Assembly (NCBI RefSeq): GCF_029892425.1
Contig: NZ_JARXWB010000023.1
Location: 1 to 64,000, forward strand
Direction: 5' to 3'
Origin: Bradyrhizobium sp. BR13661
Lineage (GTDB): Bacteria > Pseudomonadota > Alphaproteobacteria > Rhizobiales > Xanthobacteraceae
Length of the DNA stretch: 64,000 nucleotides
The position numbers were made by a program, and so were the translations under genes. Every line of letters begins with the position of its first letter. Position 1 is the first letter of the stretch. Under the pieces are notes generated by a model, which was not told the origin of the DNA, did no database searches, and saw only the letters and a program-made list of their open reading frames with translations. This document shows positions 56,844-64,000 of this stretch, piece after piece.

Positions 56844-58037
56844 TTACGGCGCGCCAACGGCCTTGTTGGCGACGAGGGTCTCGATCTCGGCCTCGCTCAG
56901 ACCGGCCTCACGCAACACTTCGCGCGAATGCTGGCCGAGACGCGGTGCCATGCGGTGAATGCTGGCCGGGCTCTCGGAGAATTTCGTCGCCGGCCGCGCC
57001 TGGCGAATTCGCCCTTCCGAGGGGTGATCGATATCGGCAAACAAGCCGACCGCCTCAAGATGCGGCTGCTCGCCGATCTCGGTCAGCCTGGCGAAGGCGG
57101 TGTGCGGCACGTCGAGCCGCAGCAACAGCTCCTCCCACTCCGCCGTTGTGCGGGTCGGCCCGATCTCGCTCATGCGGTCGTAGACCTTGTCGATGTTCTG
57201 GGAGCGCAGCACGGGATCACGCACACCGAGCTCGTCGATCAGCTCGGGGCGGCCGACGGCTTCGAAGAAGGCGCACCAATTGTCCCCGGAATAGGGCAGC
57301 ATCGTCAGCCAGCCATCTTTGGTCTTCACCGGCCGCCGGTTCTTCATGCGCTTGTAGCCGGTCGGCCCGATCGGCGGATCGAAGGCGTGTCCGCCCAGCA
57401 TCTCGATGCTGTTGAAGCCCGCGATCGTCTCCAGCATCGGCACCTCGACCATCTGGCCCTGCCCGGTGCGCTCGCGGCGGAACAGCGCGGCGGACACCGC
57501 GCCGACCATCGCCATCGCGCAGATCTTGTCGCCGATCAGGCTCGGGACGAATTCCGGCTTCTCGTCCGATCCGATCGAGGATGCGAGGCCTGAGGCTGCC
57601 TGGATGATCTCGTCGAAGGCGGGGCGCGCAGCCCAGGGCCCGTCCTGGCCAAAGCCGGTGGCGGCCGCATAGATCAGACGCGGATTGAGCTTTGCGCAGT
57701 CGGCGTAGCCGAAGCCTAGCCGCGCCATCGCGGCGGGGCGCACATTGGTGACGAGTGCGTCGACGGTCGGAATCAACTTCGCCAGCGCTGCCTTGCCATC
57801 GGGATGTTTCAGGTCGAGCGCGAGGCTGCGCTTGTTGCGGTTGACTGCCATGAACTGACCGCTCATGCCGCGGTTCCGGAACAGGCCGGTGTAGCGCCAG
57901 GTGTCGCCTGCGGGCGGCTCGATCTTGATGACATCCGCGCCCCAATCGCCGAGCATTTGCGCGGCGTACGGACCGAACAGCACACTCGTCAGATCGAGGA
58001 CGCGGATACCGCTGAGAGGGCCGGTCGGTGTCGTCAT
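56844..58037 (-). CDS. CaiB/BaiF family CoA-transferase
   Basis: A 397-residue family III CoA-transferase: SGIRVLDLTSVLFGPYAAQMLGDWGADVIKIEPP at the N-terminus, PAFDEIIQAASGLASSIG with the catalytic Asp that forms the acyl-aspartyl anhydride, and NRNKRSLALDLKHPDGKAALAKLI. It moves CoA between short- or medium-chain acids in the cytosol, for example activating an acid for beta-oxidation-like breakdown. ATG 58037 preferred to a GTG six codons upstream. No acyl-CoA ligase or dehydrogenase neighbours, so the acid is unknown. Confidence 0.86.
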   Translation of the reverse strand: MTTPTGPLSGIRVLDLTSVLFGPYAAQMLGDWGADVIKIEPPAGDTWRYTGLFRNRGMSGQFMAVNRNKRSLALDLKHPDGKAALAKLIPTVDALVTNVRPAAMARLGFGYADCAKLNPRLIYAAATGFGQDGPWAARPAFDEIIQAASGLASSIGSDEKPEFVPSLIGDKICAMAMVGAVSAALFRRERTGQGQMVEVPMLETIAGFNSIEMLGGHAFDPPIGPTGYKRMKNRRPVKTKDGWLTMLPYSGDNWCAFFEAVGRPELIDELGVRDPVLRSQNIDKVYDRMSEIGPTRTTAEWEELLLRLDVPHTAFARLTEIGEQPHLEAVGLFADIDHPSEGRIRQARPATKFSESPASIHRMAPRLGQHSREVLREAGLSEAEIETLVANKAVGAP

Positions 58038-58199
58038 GCCGTCAACGTCCTCCACTTCTGTTCTTGGTTATCATCGGCCGCATCGCTGACGATGTCGGCG
58101 AGGGAGACGATACATGGATTATCAGGTGTGAGATGTAGCGCAGAATTCAGATGCGTATGCGTAAGCCGCAGCCGTTCCGTAATACGCTTGATCGGCGAC

Positions 58200-59636
58200 T
58201 TAGACGCCCAGCGCCTTGCGATTGAACGTCCGCAGGAAGCGCAGCGACAAGGTGCGCACGTTCGCGACATTGAGAAGCCACGCGGCGACGACGTAGGCGA
58301 GGCCGCCCGCAACGCTCACGACGATCAGCGCCACGATGCCGGTGCCACTGACCTGCGACCGCGCGAGAAGGATCGCAGCCGCCATCACCGCGGCTGAAGC
58401 CACAACGCCGGCAAGGCGGTTGAAGTCGAACGGCACAGAGTGGGCGCGGCGCATCAGCACGACGGCAACGACGAAGCCGATCGCCTCGGTGGCGAGCGTT
58501 GCCAGCGCAGCGCCGTAAATGCCGTAGCCCGAGACCAGCGCCACCATCAGCGCCACGCTCACGATGAGCGTGAGGAACGACTGCGCGGCCAGCATGAACG
58601 GCCGCTCGGCAAGCTGGAAGCTGATCTGGACATAGAATTGATTGGCGATGCCGAAGAAGCGGGCGAGCACCAGCGTCGGCAACAGCGCCGAGACGCCGGC
58701 GCGGAAATCGACACCGACGAGCGTTCCGGCGACCTGATCGGCCGCGAGCGCCAGCCAGACCGCGACGGGCGCGACGACGACAAGCAACAACTCCAGGCTC
58801 TCGGTCAGCCGCTCCCGCGTCGTCTCGTTGTTCTTCTCGGACAGCGAGCGGAACACCAGCGGCACCGTCGCCGCGGCGACGCTGGAGGCGATCATGACCA
58901 TGAATTGGCGCGGCAGATCGGCGGCAACGCCGAAGATGCCGGCGGCATCCTTGCCGAGCAGCCAGGCAACGATGAGCCGGTCGCTGGTCGAGTAGAGCGC
59001 GACCGAAAGACCGGCGAGCGTCAGCGGCAGGCCGTAGCGCGCGAGCTGGATGAACTGGCCGCGCTGGAAGCGCGCGATCTTTGTACGGTCGCCGACGAGA
59101 TTGAGGATAATCCCCGAGAGCGAGCCGAGACCGAACGCAGCGAGCAAGCCCATGCCGCCCCAGCCGAGCCAGATCCCAAGCAGACCGAAGCCCACGCTCG
59201 ATACGCTGCGCACGATCGAAATCATCGCAAAACGATAGGGACGCAGCTTGGCGCGCTCGAACTCCTGGCCGACATCGACCGCATTCGACATGATCGCCAC
59301 GAACATGCTGGCAAGCACCAGCTCGACACTGACATCGCTGCGGAACAGGAACACCAGCGGGGTCGCGGCGCACATCGCAAGGACGGTCAGCACGAAGGCG
59401 ACCATTGCCGTGCCACGAAAATCCACTTCAGCCGACATCGCCTGGTAGCGCGACACCGACAGCTTGATCCAGGCGAAAAAGATCGCGCCCAGAATGCCCG
59501 CGATGCTGATGCCGACGACATAGACGCCATATTCCGCCGGCGTCAGCAGCCGCGTGTAGGCCGTGACGGCAAAGAAGCCCACCGCCGCGGGCAGGATGTA
59601 GGCGACGAGATAGATGGAGAAATGGCGATTCAACAT
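58200..59636 (-). CDS. Polysaccharide flippase (Wzx/MATE-like)
   Basis: A 478-residue protein with about twelve membrane helices; the N-terminus MLNRHFSIYLVAYILPAAVGFFAVTAYTRLLTPAEYGVYVVGISIAGI is characteristic of Wzx O-antigen/exopolysaccharide flippases, and LPTLVLARFFGIANQFYVQISFQLAERPF lies in the second half. It should flip lipid-linked oligosaccharide across the inner membrane. It is divergent from the glycosyltransferase gene, so the pair brackets a surface-polysaccharide promoter region of 245 bp. Confidence 0.84.
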   Translation of the reverse strand: MLNRHFSIYLVAYILPAAVGFFAVTAYTRLLTPAEYGVYVVGISIAGILGAIFFAWIKLSVSRYQAMSAEVDFRGTAMVAFVLTVLAMCAATPLVFLFRSDVSVELVLASMFVAIMSNAVDVGQEFERAKLRPYRFAMISIVRSVSSVGFGLLGIWLGWGGMGLLAAFGLGSLSGIILNLVGDRTKIARFQRGQFIQLARYGLPLTLAGLSVALYSTSDRLIVAWLLGKDAAGIFGVAADLPRQFMVMIASSVAAATVPLVFRSLSEKNNETTRERLTESLELLLVVVAPVAVWLALAADQVAGTLVGVDFRAGVSALLPTLVLARFFGIANQFYVQISFQLAERPFMLAAQSFLTLIVSVALMVALVSGYGIYGAALATLATEAIGFVVAVVLMRRAHSVPFDFNRLAGVVASAAVMAAAILLARSQVSGTGIVALIVVSVAGGLAYVVAAWLLNVANVRTLSLRFLRTFNRKALGV

Positions 59637-59881
59637 GCGTGCACGGGACTGGCGGCCCAAAAACGAGCGGCCGTTAATCAGTTGGACCTTTGGCGATCGG
59701 ACTGCGCCGCAGCATCTCCCAAGATAGTCATTTAAGTCTGCAGATCGGCCGCCGAATATGGCGCTCCCGCCGCTTTCGCGCGTTAGCGTTAAATATGCCC
59801 TGTCCTTGAACGGGCCGCCGCGATCACCGAAAAGAAACCATGATTTCAGGACGTCGCCCGGCCTTTGGTTAATGCGTGGAC

Positions 59882-60973
59882 ATGACTAAAATGGACGTTG
59901 TTGAGCGGACACGGGCAAACCCGGCCTCCCTGCCCCATGGCGGGACGGACGCGTCTCTGGTCCCCGCGGGCCCCGGCGACGAGCGGATGACGCTCAACCT
60001 ATTCTTTGAGGAGCGCGACGACCGCTGGTTTCCCGGCGATCGCCGCATCCGGCCGTTGCTGCGGCGGATGCTGCTCGGCAAATCCTGGATCAGCGGCCAG
60101 AAGCGCGTGTTCCTCAATCTCTGCGCCGGGCTCGATCGGATCGGGATTCGCTATCGCATCAACGATTACGGCTACATCCGCAAGCACCCGGAGGAACTGG
60201 CCTGCATCATCGGGCGTCCCTTCGTGCTCGACTGGTTCGCATGGAAGAACCCGCTGTTGCTGGGGGTTGCCATGTACAACCATCCGGTCGAAGTGCCGGA
60301 GCATCGTCAAGATCTCAACACCAAGACCATCCTGGTGCCCTGCACCTGGTACGCCGACATGTGCCGGCCCTATTGGCCTGGTGTCGAGGTCTGGCCTGTT
60401 GGCATCGAGACCGATTTGTGGACGCCTATGCCTGTCGAGAAGAAGAACATCGACGTGCTGCTCTACGACAAGGTGCGCTGGGAGCACGACCGCTATGAGA
60501 GCGAACTGATCGACCCGATCCGCCGGCATCTCGAGGCCGGCGGCCGCTCGGTCGAGGTGATCCGCTACGGCCATTACAAGGAAGACGACTACAAGGCGGC
60601 GCTGGCGCGCTGCCGCAGCATGGTCTTCCTCTGCGAGCATGAGAGCCAGGGCATTGCCTGCCAGCAGGCGCTGTCGAGCGGCGTGCCCGTGTTCGCCTGG
60701 GATCGCGGCGGCCCGTGGCAGGACCCGGACTATTTTCCGGACAAGGTCACATACGAAGGCGGCGTGTCCTCGGTACCCTATTTCGATGCACGTTGCGGCC
60801 GCAAATTCATCGACGCGGCCGGCTTCGTCGCCGGCTGGGGCGACTTCTGGTCGCAGGTCAGCGCGGGTACCTTCGCGCCTCGCGATTTCGTGATGGACAA
60901 TCTCACGCTCGAAAAGGGCGCGCTTCACTATTACGGGATCGCTGAAGCGGTGATGCAGCGCCAGGCGCGCTGA
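59882..60973 (+). CDS. Glycosyltransferase (GT1/GT4-like)
   Basis: A 363-residue cytosolic protein of the GT-B fold. The C-terminal donor-binding half includes IDVLLYDKVRWEHDRYESEL, VEVIRYGHYKEDDYKAALARCRSMVFLCEHESQGIACQQALSSGVPVFAWD, where the E-x-x-x-G-x-x-x-x-E-A pattern is replaced by HESQGIACQQAL. ATG 59882 preferred to a GTG two codons upstream. Next to a flippase and a GH10 gene it probably builds an exopolysaccharide repeat unit. The sugar is unknown. Confidence 0.8.
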   Translation: MTKMDVVERTRANPASLPHGGTDASLVPAGPGDERMTLNLFFEERDDRWFPGDRRIRPLLRRMLLGKSWISGQKRVFLNLCAGLDRIGIRYRINDYGYIRKHPEELACIIGRPFVLDWFAWKNPLLLGVAMYNHPVEVPEHRQDLNTKTILVPCTWYADMCRPYWPGVEVWPVGIETDLWTPMPVEKKNIDVLLYDKVRWEHDRYESELIDPIRRHLEAGGRSVEVIRYGHYKEDDYKAALARCRSMVFLCEHESQGIACQQALSSGVPVFAWDRGGPWQDPDYFPDKVTYEGGVSSVPYFDARCGRKFIDAAGFVAGWGDFWSQVSAGTFAPRDFVMDNLTLEKGALHYYGIAEAVMQRQAR

Positions 60974-61040
60974 GAACACCGTTCGCGAAAGTTAACCCAA
61001 CAACAGGAAACCTCGGCGTCGCAAGGCGCCGCTTGGTACG

Positions 61041-62141
61041 ATGGCGCGTTGGTTCCGGAAGGACTTCCGCCACGTGACGAAGCTCGACAGACGCCACTTT
61101 CTCCTCGGCAGCGCTGCAACACTCGCGGCGGGCGCGGCCGCATCCGCACTGCCGGTGTCGAAGCTTGCGCAGCGCCGTCCAGGCTTCGGCGCCGCCGCTA
61201 CGCTCTGGGATCTGCAGGCCGATCCGCGGCTTGGCGAAGCCATCGCCACCTATTGCGCCCAAATGGTGCCGGTGCTCGAGCTGAAATGGCCGATGCTGCG
61301 GCCGGACGCCCACACCTTCGCCTTCGAGCGTGCCGACGCCATCTATGATTTCGCGCAGAAGAACGACATGACCATGCGCGGCCACGCGCTCGCCTGGTAT
61401 CATGACATTCCCGATTGGACCAAGCAGATCAAGGATTCGAAGGGCGTCGAGCGCGCCTTCGTCGATCACATCAACACGGTCGTGTCCTACTACAAGGACA
61501 AGCTGACGTCGTGGGATGTCGTCAACGAACCCATTCCCGACAATCCTAAGAGCGTCAAGGACCGGCGCGACACGTTCTGGACGCAGCATCTCGGCGACCG
61601 CTGGATTCCGCTGGCCTTCCGCACCGCGGCCGCAGCCGATCCCTACGTCAAGCTCGCGATCAACGAGTACGACATCGAGTCGGCGAAGGACTCGTTCATC
61701 GCCAAGCGGGCAGCCTATCGCAACCTCATCATGGACCTGCTCGACCAGGGCGTGCCGCTGCACGCGGTCGGGCTGCAATCGCATCTGCATGCCGAGCTCG
61801 AGATCGACACCCATGGGCTCGCCGAGTTCGTCACAGAGGTCCGCTCGTGGGGCCTCGAGGTGTTCGTCACCGAGCTCGACGTCGACGATCAGAAGCTGAT
61901 GGGCAGTGCTTCGGAGCGCGATGCGATCGTTGCCAAGCGCGTCGACGATCTCCTGACCGCGATCTCGGCCAGCGGACCGGTGCGCTCGATCCTGACCTGG
62001 GGCATTTCGGATCGCTACAGCTGGATCAACGGCACCTTCAAACGCCCGGACAAGCAGCCGAACCGGCCATTGCCGCTCGACGGCGAGTTCAAGCCGAAGC
62101 CGTTCATGGATGTGATCAGCAAGTTCACGAAGGACGCCTAA
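61041..62141 (+). CDS. Tat-exported GH10 glycoside hydrolase (endo-beta-1,4-xylanase family)
   Basis: A protein of up to 366 residues. A Tat leader, KLDRRHFLLGSAATLAAGAAA, follows the first residues; GTG 61074 (MTKLDRRHF) is a plausible alternative start. GH10 motifs are present: RGHALAWYHDIPDW, the acid/base Glu in TSWDVVNEPIPDN, LAINEYDIE, and the nucleophile Glu in VFVTELDVDDQK, with WGISDRYSWINGTF near the end. It should act on beta-linked polysaccharide in the periplasm or outside. Located 67 bp after the glycosyltransferase, it more likely trims the strain's own polysaccharide than digests plant xylan. Confidence 0.86.
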   Translation: MARWFRKDFRHVTKLDRRHFLLGSAATLAAGAAASALPVSKLAQRRPGFGAAATLWDLQADPRLGEAIATYCAQMVPVLELKWPMLRPDAHTFAFERADAIYDFAQKNDMTMRGHALAWYHDIPDWTKQIKDSKGVERAFVDHINTVVSYYKDKLTSWDVVNEPIPDNPKSVKDRRDTFWTQHLGDRWIPLAFRTAAAADPYVKLAINEYDIESAKDSFIAKRAAYRNLIMDLLDQGVPLHAVGLQSHLHAELEIDTHGLAEFVTEVRSWGLEVFVTELDVDDQKLMGSASERDAIVAKRVDDLLTAISASGPVRSILTWGISDRYSWINGTFKRPDKQPNRPLPLDGEFKPKPFMDVISKFTKDA

Positions 62142-62145
62142 GGGC

Positions 62146-63096
62146 CTAGCGCGTTTTTGGCGTCTCGAATTCTGTCGTGTCGCCCAGATGATCGGGAGAC
62201 AGGCTCGGACCGCGCCGGTCGCGCGAGCTCAGGCGAAAGACGTCTCTGATATCGTCGATCGAGGTCGACGAATAGGACTGGATGCAGAGCGCGACCTGCT
62301 CGGGCGATGCGGCGCCCATCATGGCTTCGATGGCCGCGCGATCAAGGCGGGTGTCATCCCAGTGCGAGACCGCGATGCTGTCTTCGGTCACGCGGTGCCG
62401 CACCAGAAATTCCGGCGAGCTCGCGACGAAGTTTCCGTACAGCAGATACTCGGAGAATTTCTTCTTCCGGCACAGCGCCAGGGCCCAGCTCAGCCCCGTC
62501 TCCGACTTGATCGCATCGGTCATCGCACGTGCGGCATCCTTGTCCCAGACCAGCGCGTTGCCGACATAATCGTCGGCCGGGAACGAGCGGTCCTTGATAC
62601 CGAGAAGCTGATCGACCGTATTGAGCCACAGCATGTGCAGGGGATGGTCGGCGTCGATCCCGTTGCGCGTGACGAACAACGGGGTCTTTTCGGCGCCGGC
62701 ATATTGGCCGACGTCGAATTCGCGGAAGAACAGATTGTCCGAGTCGAGGATGCAGACGCGTTGCTCGGGCGCATTGAGCACGCCGGCGATCTTGAGGATC
62801 TGCTGGATGTGCCAGCCATGGACGGGCGAGGACAGCAGCGACAGCCAGACGCGACGCTTGCTCAAAAACTGCAGCGCCGGCGGCAGCGCCCAGAGCCATT
62901 TCGGCAAGTAGCGCGAGGCCGGCACGATGACGCGCTTGTCGGACGCGAACCGCGCGAACAGCGGCACGTCCTCATCGTTAACAAGAACATAATGCCGCGT
63001 GTAACCCGTCAGCCAGGTGTCGATGCTCTCGCTGAGCAGCGAGAAGCGCTCGATATCCTTGGCGTAGCTGGCGGTCAGCAGGGCGACGGAATGCAT
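62146..63096 (-). CDS. DUF6492 protein, glycosyltransferase-like
   Basis: A 316-residue protein of the DUF6492 group: VALLTASYAKDIERFSLLSESIDTWL at the N-terminus, RVCILDSDNLFFREFDVGQYA with a D-x-D motif as used by GT-A sugar transferases, and HRVTEDSIAVSHWDDTRLD near the C-terminus. A nucleotide-sugar-dependent transfer in polysaccharide or glycan synthesis is plausible from this motif and its neighbours. It is convergent with the GH10 gene, five bases between stops. Confidence 0.7.
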   Translation of the reverse strand: MHSVALLTASYAKDIERFSLLSESIDTWLTGYTRHYVLVNDEDVPLFARFASDKRVIVPASRYLPKWLWALPPALQFLSKRRVWLSLLSSPVHGWHIQQILKIAGVLNAPEQRVCILDSDNLFFREFDVGQYAGAEKTPLFVTRNGIDADHPLHMLWLNTVDQLLGIKDRSFPADDYVGNALVWDKDAARAMTDAIKSETGLSWALALCRKKKFSEYLLYGNFVASSPEFLVRHRVTEDSIAVSHWDDTRLDRAAIEAMMGAASPEQVALCIQSYSSTSIDDIRDVFRLSSRDRRGPSLSPDHLGDTTEFETPKTR

Positions 63097-63191
63097 GATG
63101 CGTGCTCAAATGGCCATCGAACCGCACTCATACAAGCGACGGGAGATGTTGGAAACTTCGATTCGCAATCAAGGTAAAATGAAACGAATCG

Positions 63192-63986
63192 TTAGCCATC
63201 CGACGGCAGCCCCTGCGCGATGCCGCGAAAGCGCAGCGGCGCCAGGGCCGAGGCGCGCTGCCACCAGTCGGCGACGCGATCGTCGAGCACGGTTGCTCCG
63301 CGGCCCCGGCCAGGGAAGATCCGGATCTGCTGCACCGCTTCGGCCTCGAACCCCTTGCCCTTGCGCGTGATCTTGAGAGCGGCACCTTCGCGGTCGCGCT
63401 GTGTCAGCGGCACCAGCAGCCGGCCGCGCGGATTAAGCGAGGCGAGCCAGAGCGGATGTGGATGCGAGAAGCCGGCATGCACGATGATGACGTCGGCCGG
63501 CTCGCCAATGTCGCGGCAGCCGTCGCCGTTGATGACCTCGACATTCTGATAGGCGCGCAGGCAAGCCGCAGCGCGCGCAGCAAGCCGCGCGTCGCATTCG
63601 ATTGCCCGCACCCGCCCCTTCGGGCCGACGATTTCGGACAGGATTGCAGAGAAATAGCCGAGCCCGCAACCGATCTGGACCACCCGGTCCTTCTCACTGA
63701 TGCCGAGCACGTCGATGAAATGGGCCCACAGGCTCGGCAAGCCCGTGTCCAGCTTGCGGCGCGCATCGATGGCGACCAGCACATTGTCGTAGAGATGGAC
63801 GGGGTCGGCGTCGGGCGTCAGGCGGTAGCTGCGTGCGGCCTCGCCCTTGATGCGCCAAGGGCCTTTTGCCAGAAAATTTTCACGCGGCACCGTTGCGAGC
63901 GCCGCGAGCAGGCGGGGCGAGGAAATCCGCTCCCGCTTCGCGATCAACGCGACGTAGCGTGAACGCGCCGCGGACAGATCACTCAT
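63192..63986 (-). CDS. PCMT-like methyltransferase
   Basis: A 264-residue protein of the protein-L-isoaspartate O-methyltransferase fold: LAALATVPRENFLAKGPWRIKGEA, then KDRVVQIGCGLGYFSAILSEIVG (SAM-binding motif I), RVRAIECDARLAARAAACL and VEVINGDGCRDIGEPADVIIVHAG. It is longer than typical Pcm (about 210) and has divergent post-motif regions, so it may modify a different target. Transcribed on the same strand as the DUF6492 gene, 95 bp upstream of it, near the right edge. Confidence 0.75.
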   Translation of the reverse strand: MSDLSAARSRYVALIAKRERISSPRLLAALATVPRENFLAKGPWRIKGEAARSYRLTPDADPVHLYDNVLVAIDARRKLDTGLPSLWAHFIDVLGISEKDRVVQIGCGLGYFSAILSEIVGPKGRVRAIECDARLAARAAACLRAYQNVEVINGDGCRDIGEPADVIIVHAGFSHPHPLWLASLNPRGRLLVPLTQRDREGAALKITRKGKGFEAEAVQQIRIFPGRGRGATVLDDRVADWWQRASALAPLRFRGIAQGLPSDG

Positions 63987-64000
63987 TTCACGGGATCAGC

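Noticed and set aside
1..64000. CRISPR arrays, toxin-antitoxin or phage-defence islands
   Set aside because: I looked for regularly spaced repeats and for the usual small gene pairs or nuclease/helicase signatures and found none.

Overview
The window looks like chromosomal DNA of a high-GC alphaproteobacterium, most likely Bradyrhizobium or a close relative. That placement is inference from codon choice, the family mix (protocatechuate 4,5-cleavage genes, many ABC and MFS uptake genes, RraA/AtuA families, DUF6492) and operon style. I see no complete rRNA or tRNA gene, no CRISPR array and no intact transposase. Gene boundaries were set by eye from reading frames, ribosome binding sites and family lengths.

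Layout. (1) 1-3.9 kb is a gene-poor, scarred strip. It holds two copies of a roughly 76-bp palindromic element around an exported SGNH hydrolase gene, an integrase remnant, two small unknown genes, and a stray 3' end of an ABC permease gene. (2) 3.9-12.8 kb is a protocatechuate 4,5-cleavage (lig) cluster: truncated tetR, ligJ, ligK, a cytosolic ModA-like protein, ligI and ligC. A ferredoxin, a P450 and a LysR gene follow on the other strand, then ligAB. (3) 12.9-16.9 kb is a complete ABC importer operon (two permeases, binding protein, ATPase). Its last 140 bp are duplicated at 3.7 kb, so the lig cluster is bracketed by a direct repeat. (4) 17.6-24.9 kb is a second catabolic block: iclR, an SMP-30 lactonase-like gene, and an operon of two MFS transporters, a 6PGDH-like oxidoreductase, a Tat-exported LigI-like hydrolase and an RraA-like aldolase. 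A shared GAAACG-N-CGTTTC palindrome links the regulator gene to both promoters.

(5) 25.2-33.7 kb holds a small binding protein, a globin, a gntR/MFS divergon with three evenly spaced operators, an AtuA-like/DUF4387 pair, an ECF sigma factor with a C-terminal SnoaL-like domain, and a DHA2 efflux pump. (6) 33.8-39.1 kb is a sugar ABC operon without an ATPase, ending in two Gfo/Idh/MocA dehydrogenases. (7) 39.4-49.1 kb has a TPR protein, two different class III cyclases, and an amino-acid ABC operon with RidA and a class V aminotransferase under a divergent LysR. HutD follows. (8) 49.2-52.6 kb is an isoquinoline-1-oxidoreductase-like molybdoenzyme (iorAB type) with a diheme cytochrome c. (9) 52.7-58.0 kb has a methyltransferase, an L,D-transpeptidase, a 59-residue membrane protein, an orphan PstS and a CaiB/BaiF CoA-transferase. 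(10) 58.2-64 kb is a surface-polysaccharide region: flippase, glycosyltransferase, Tat-exported GH10 glycosidase, DUF6492 and a PCMT-like methyltransferase.

How it works together. The window reads as a set of substrate-specific uptake and catabolism modules, each with a local regulator (TetR, two LysR, IclR, GntR). The lig genes take protocatechuate to pyruvate and oxaloacetate. The P450/ferredoxin pair probably feeds that route. The IclR block and the GntR/AtuA block encode pathways whose substrates cannot be read from sequence and are the most promising undescribed systems here.
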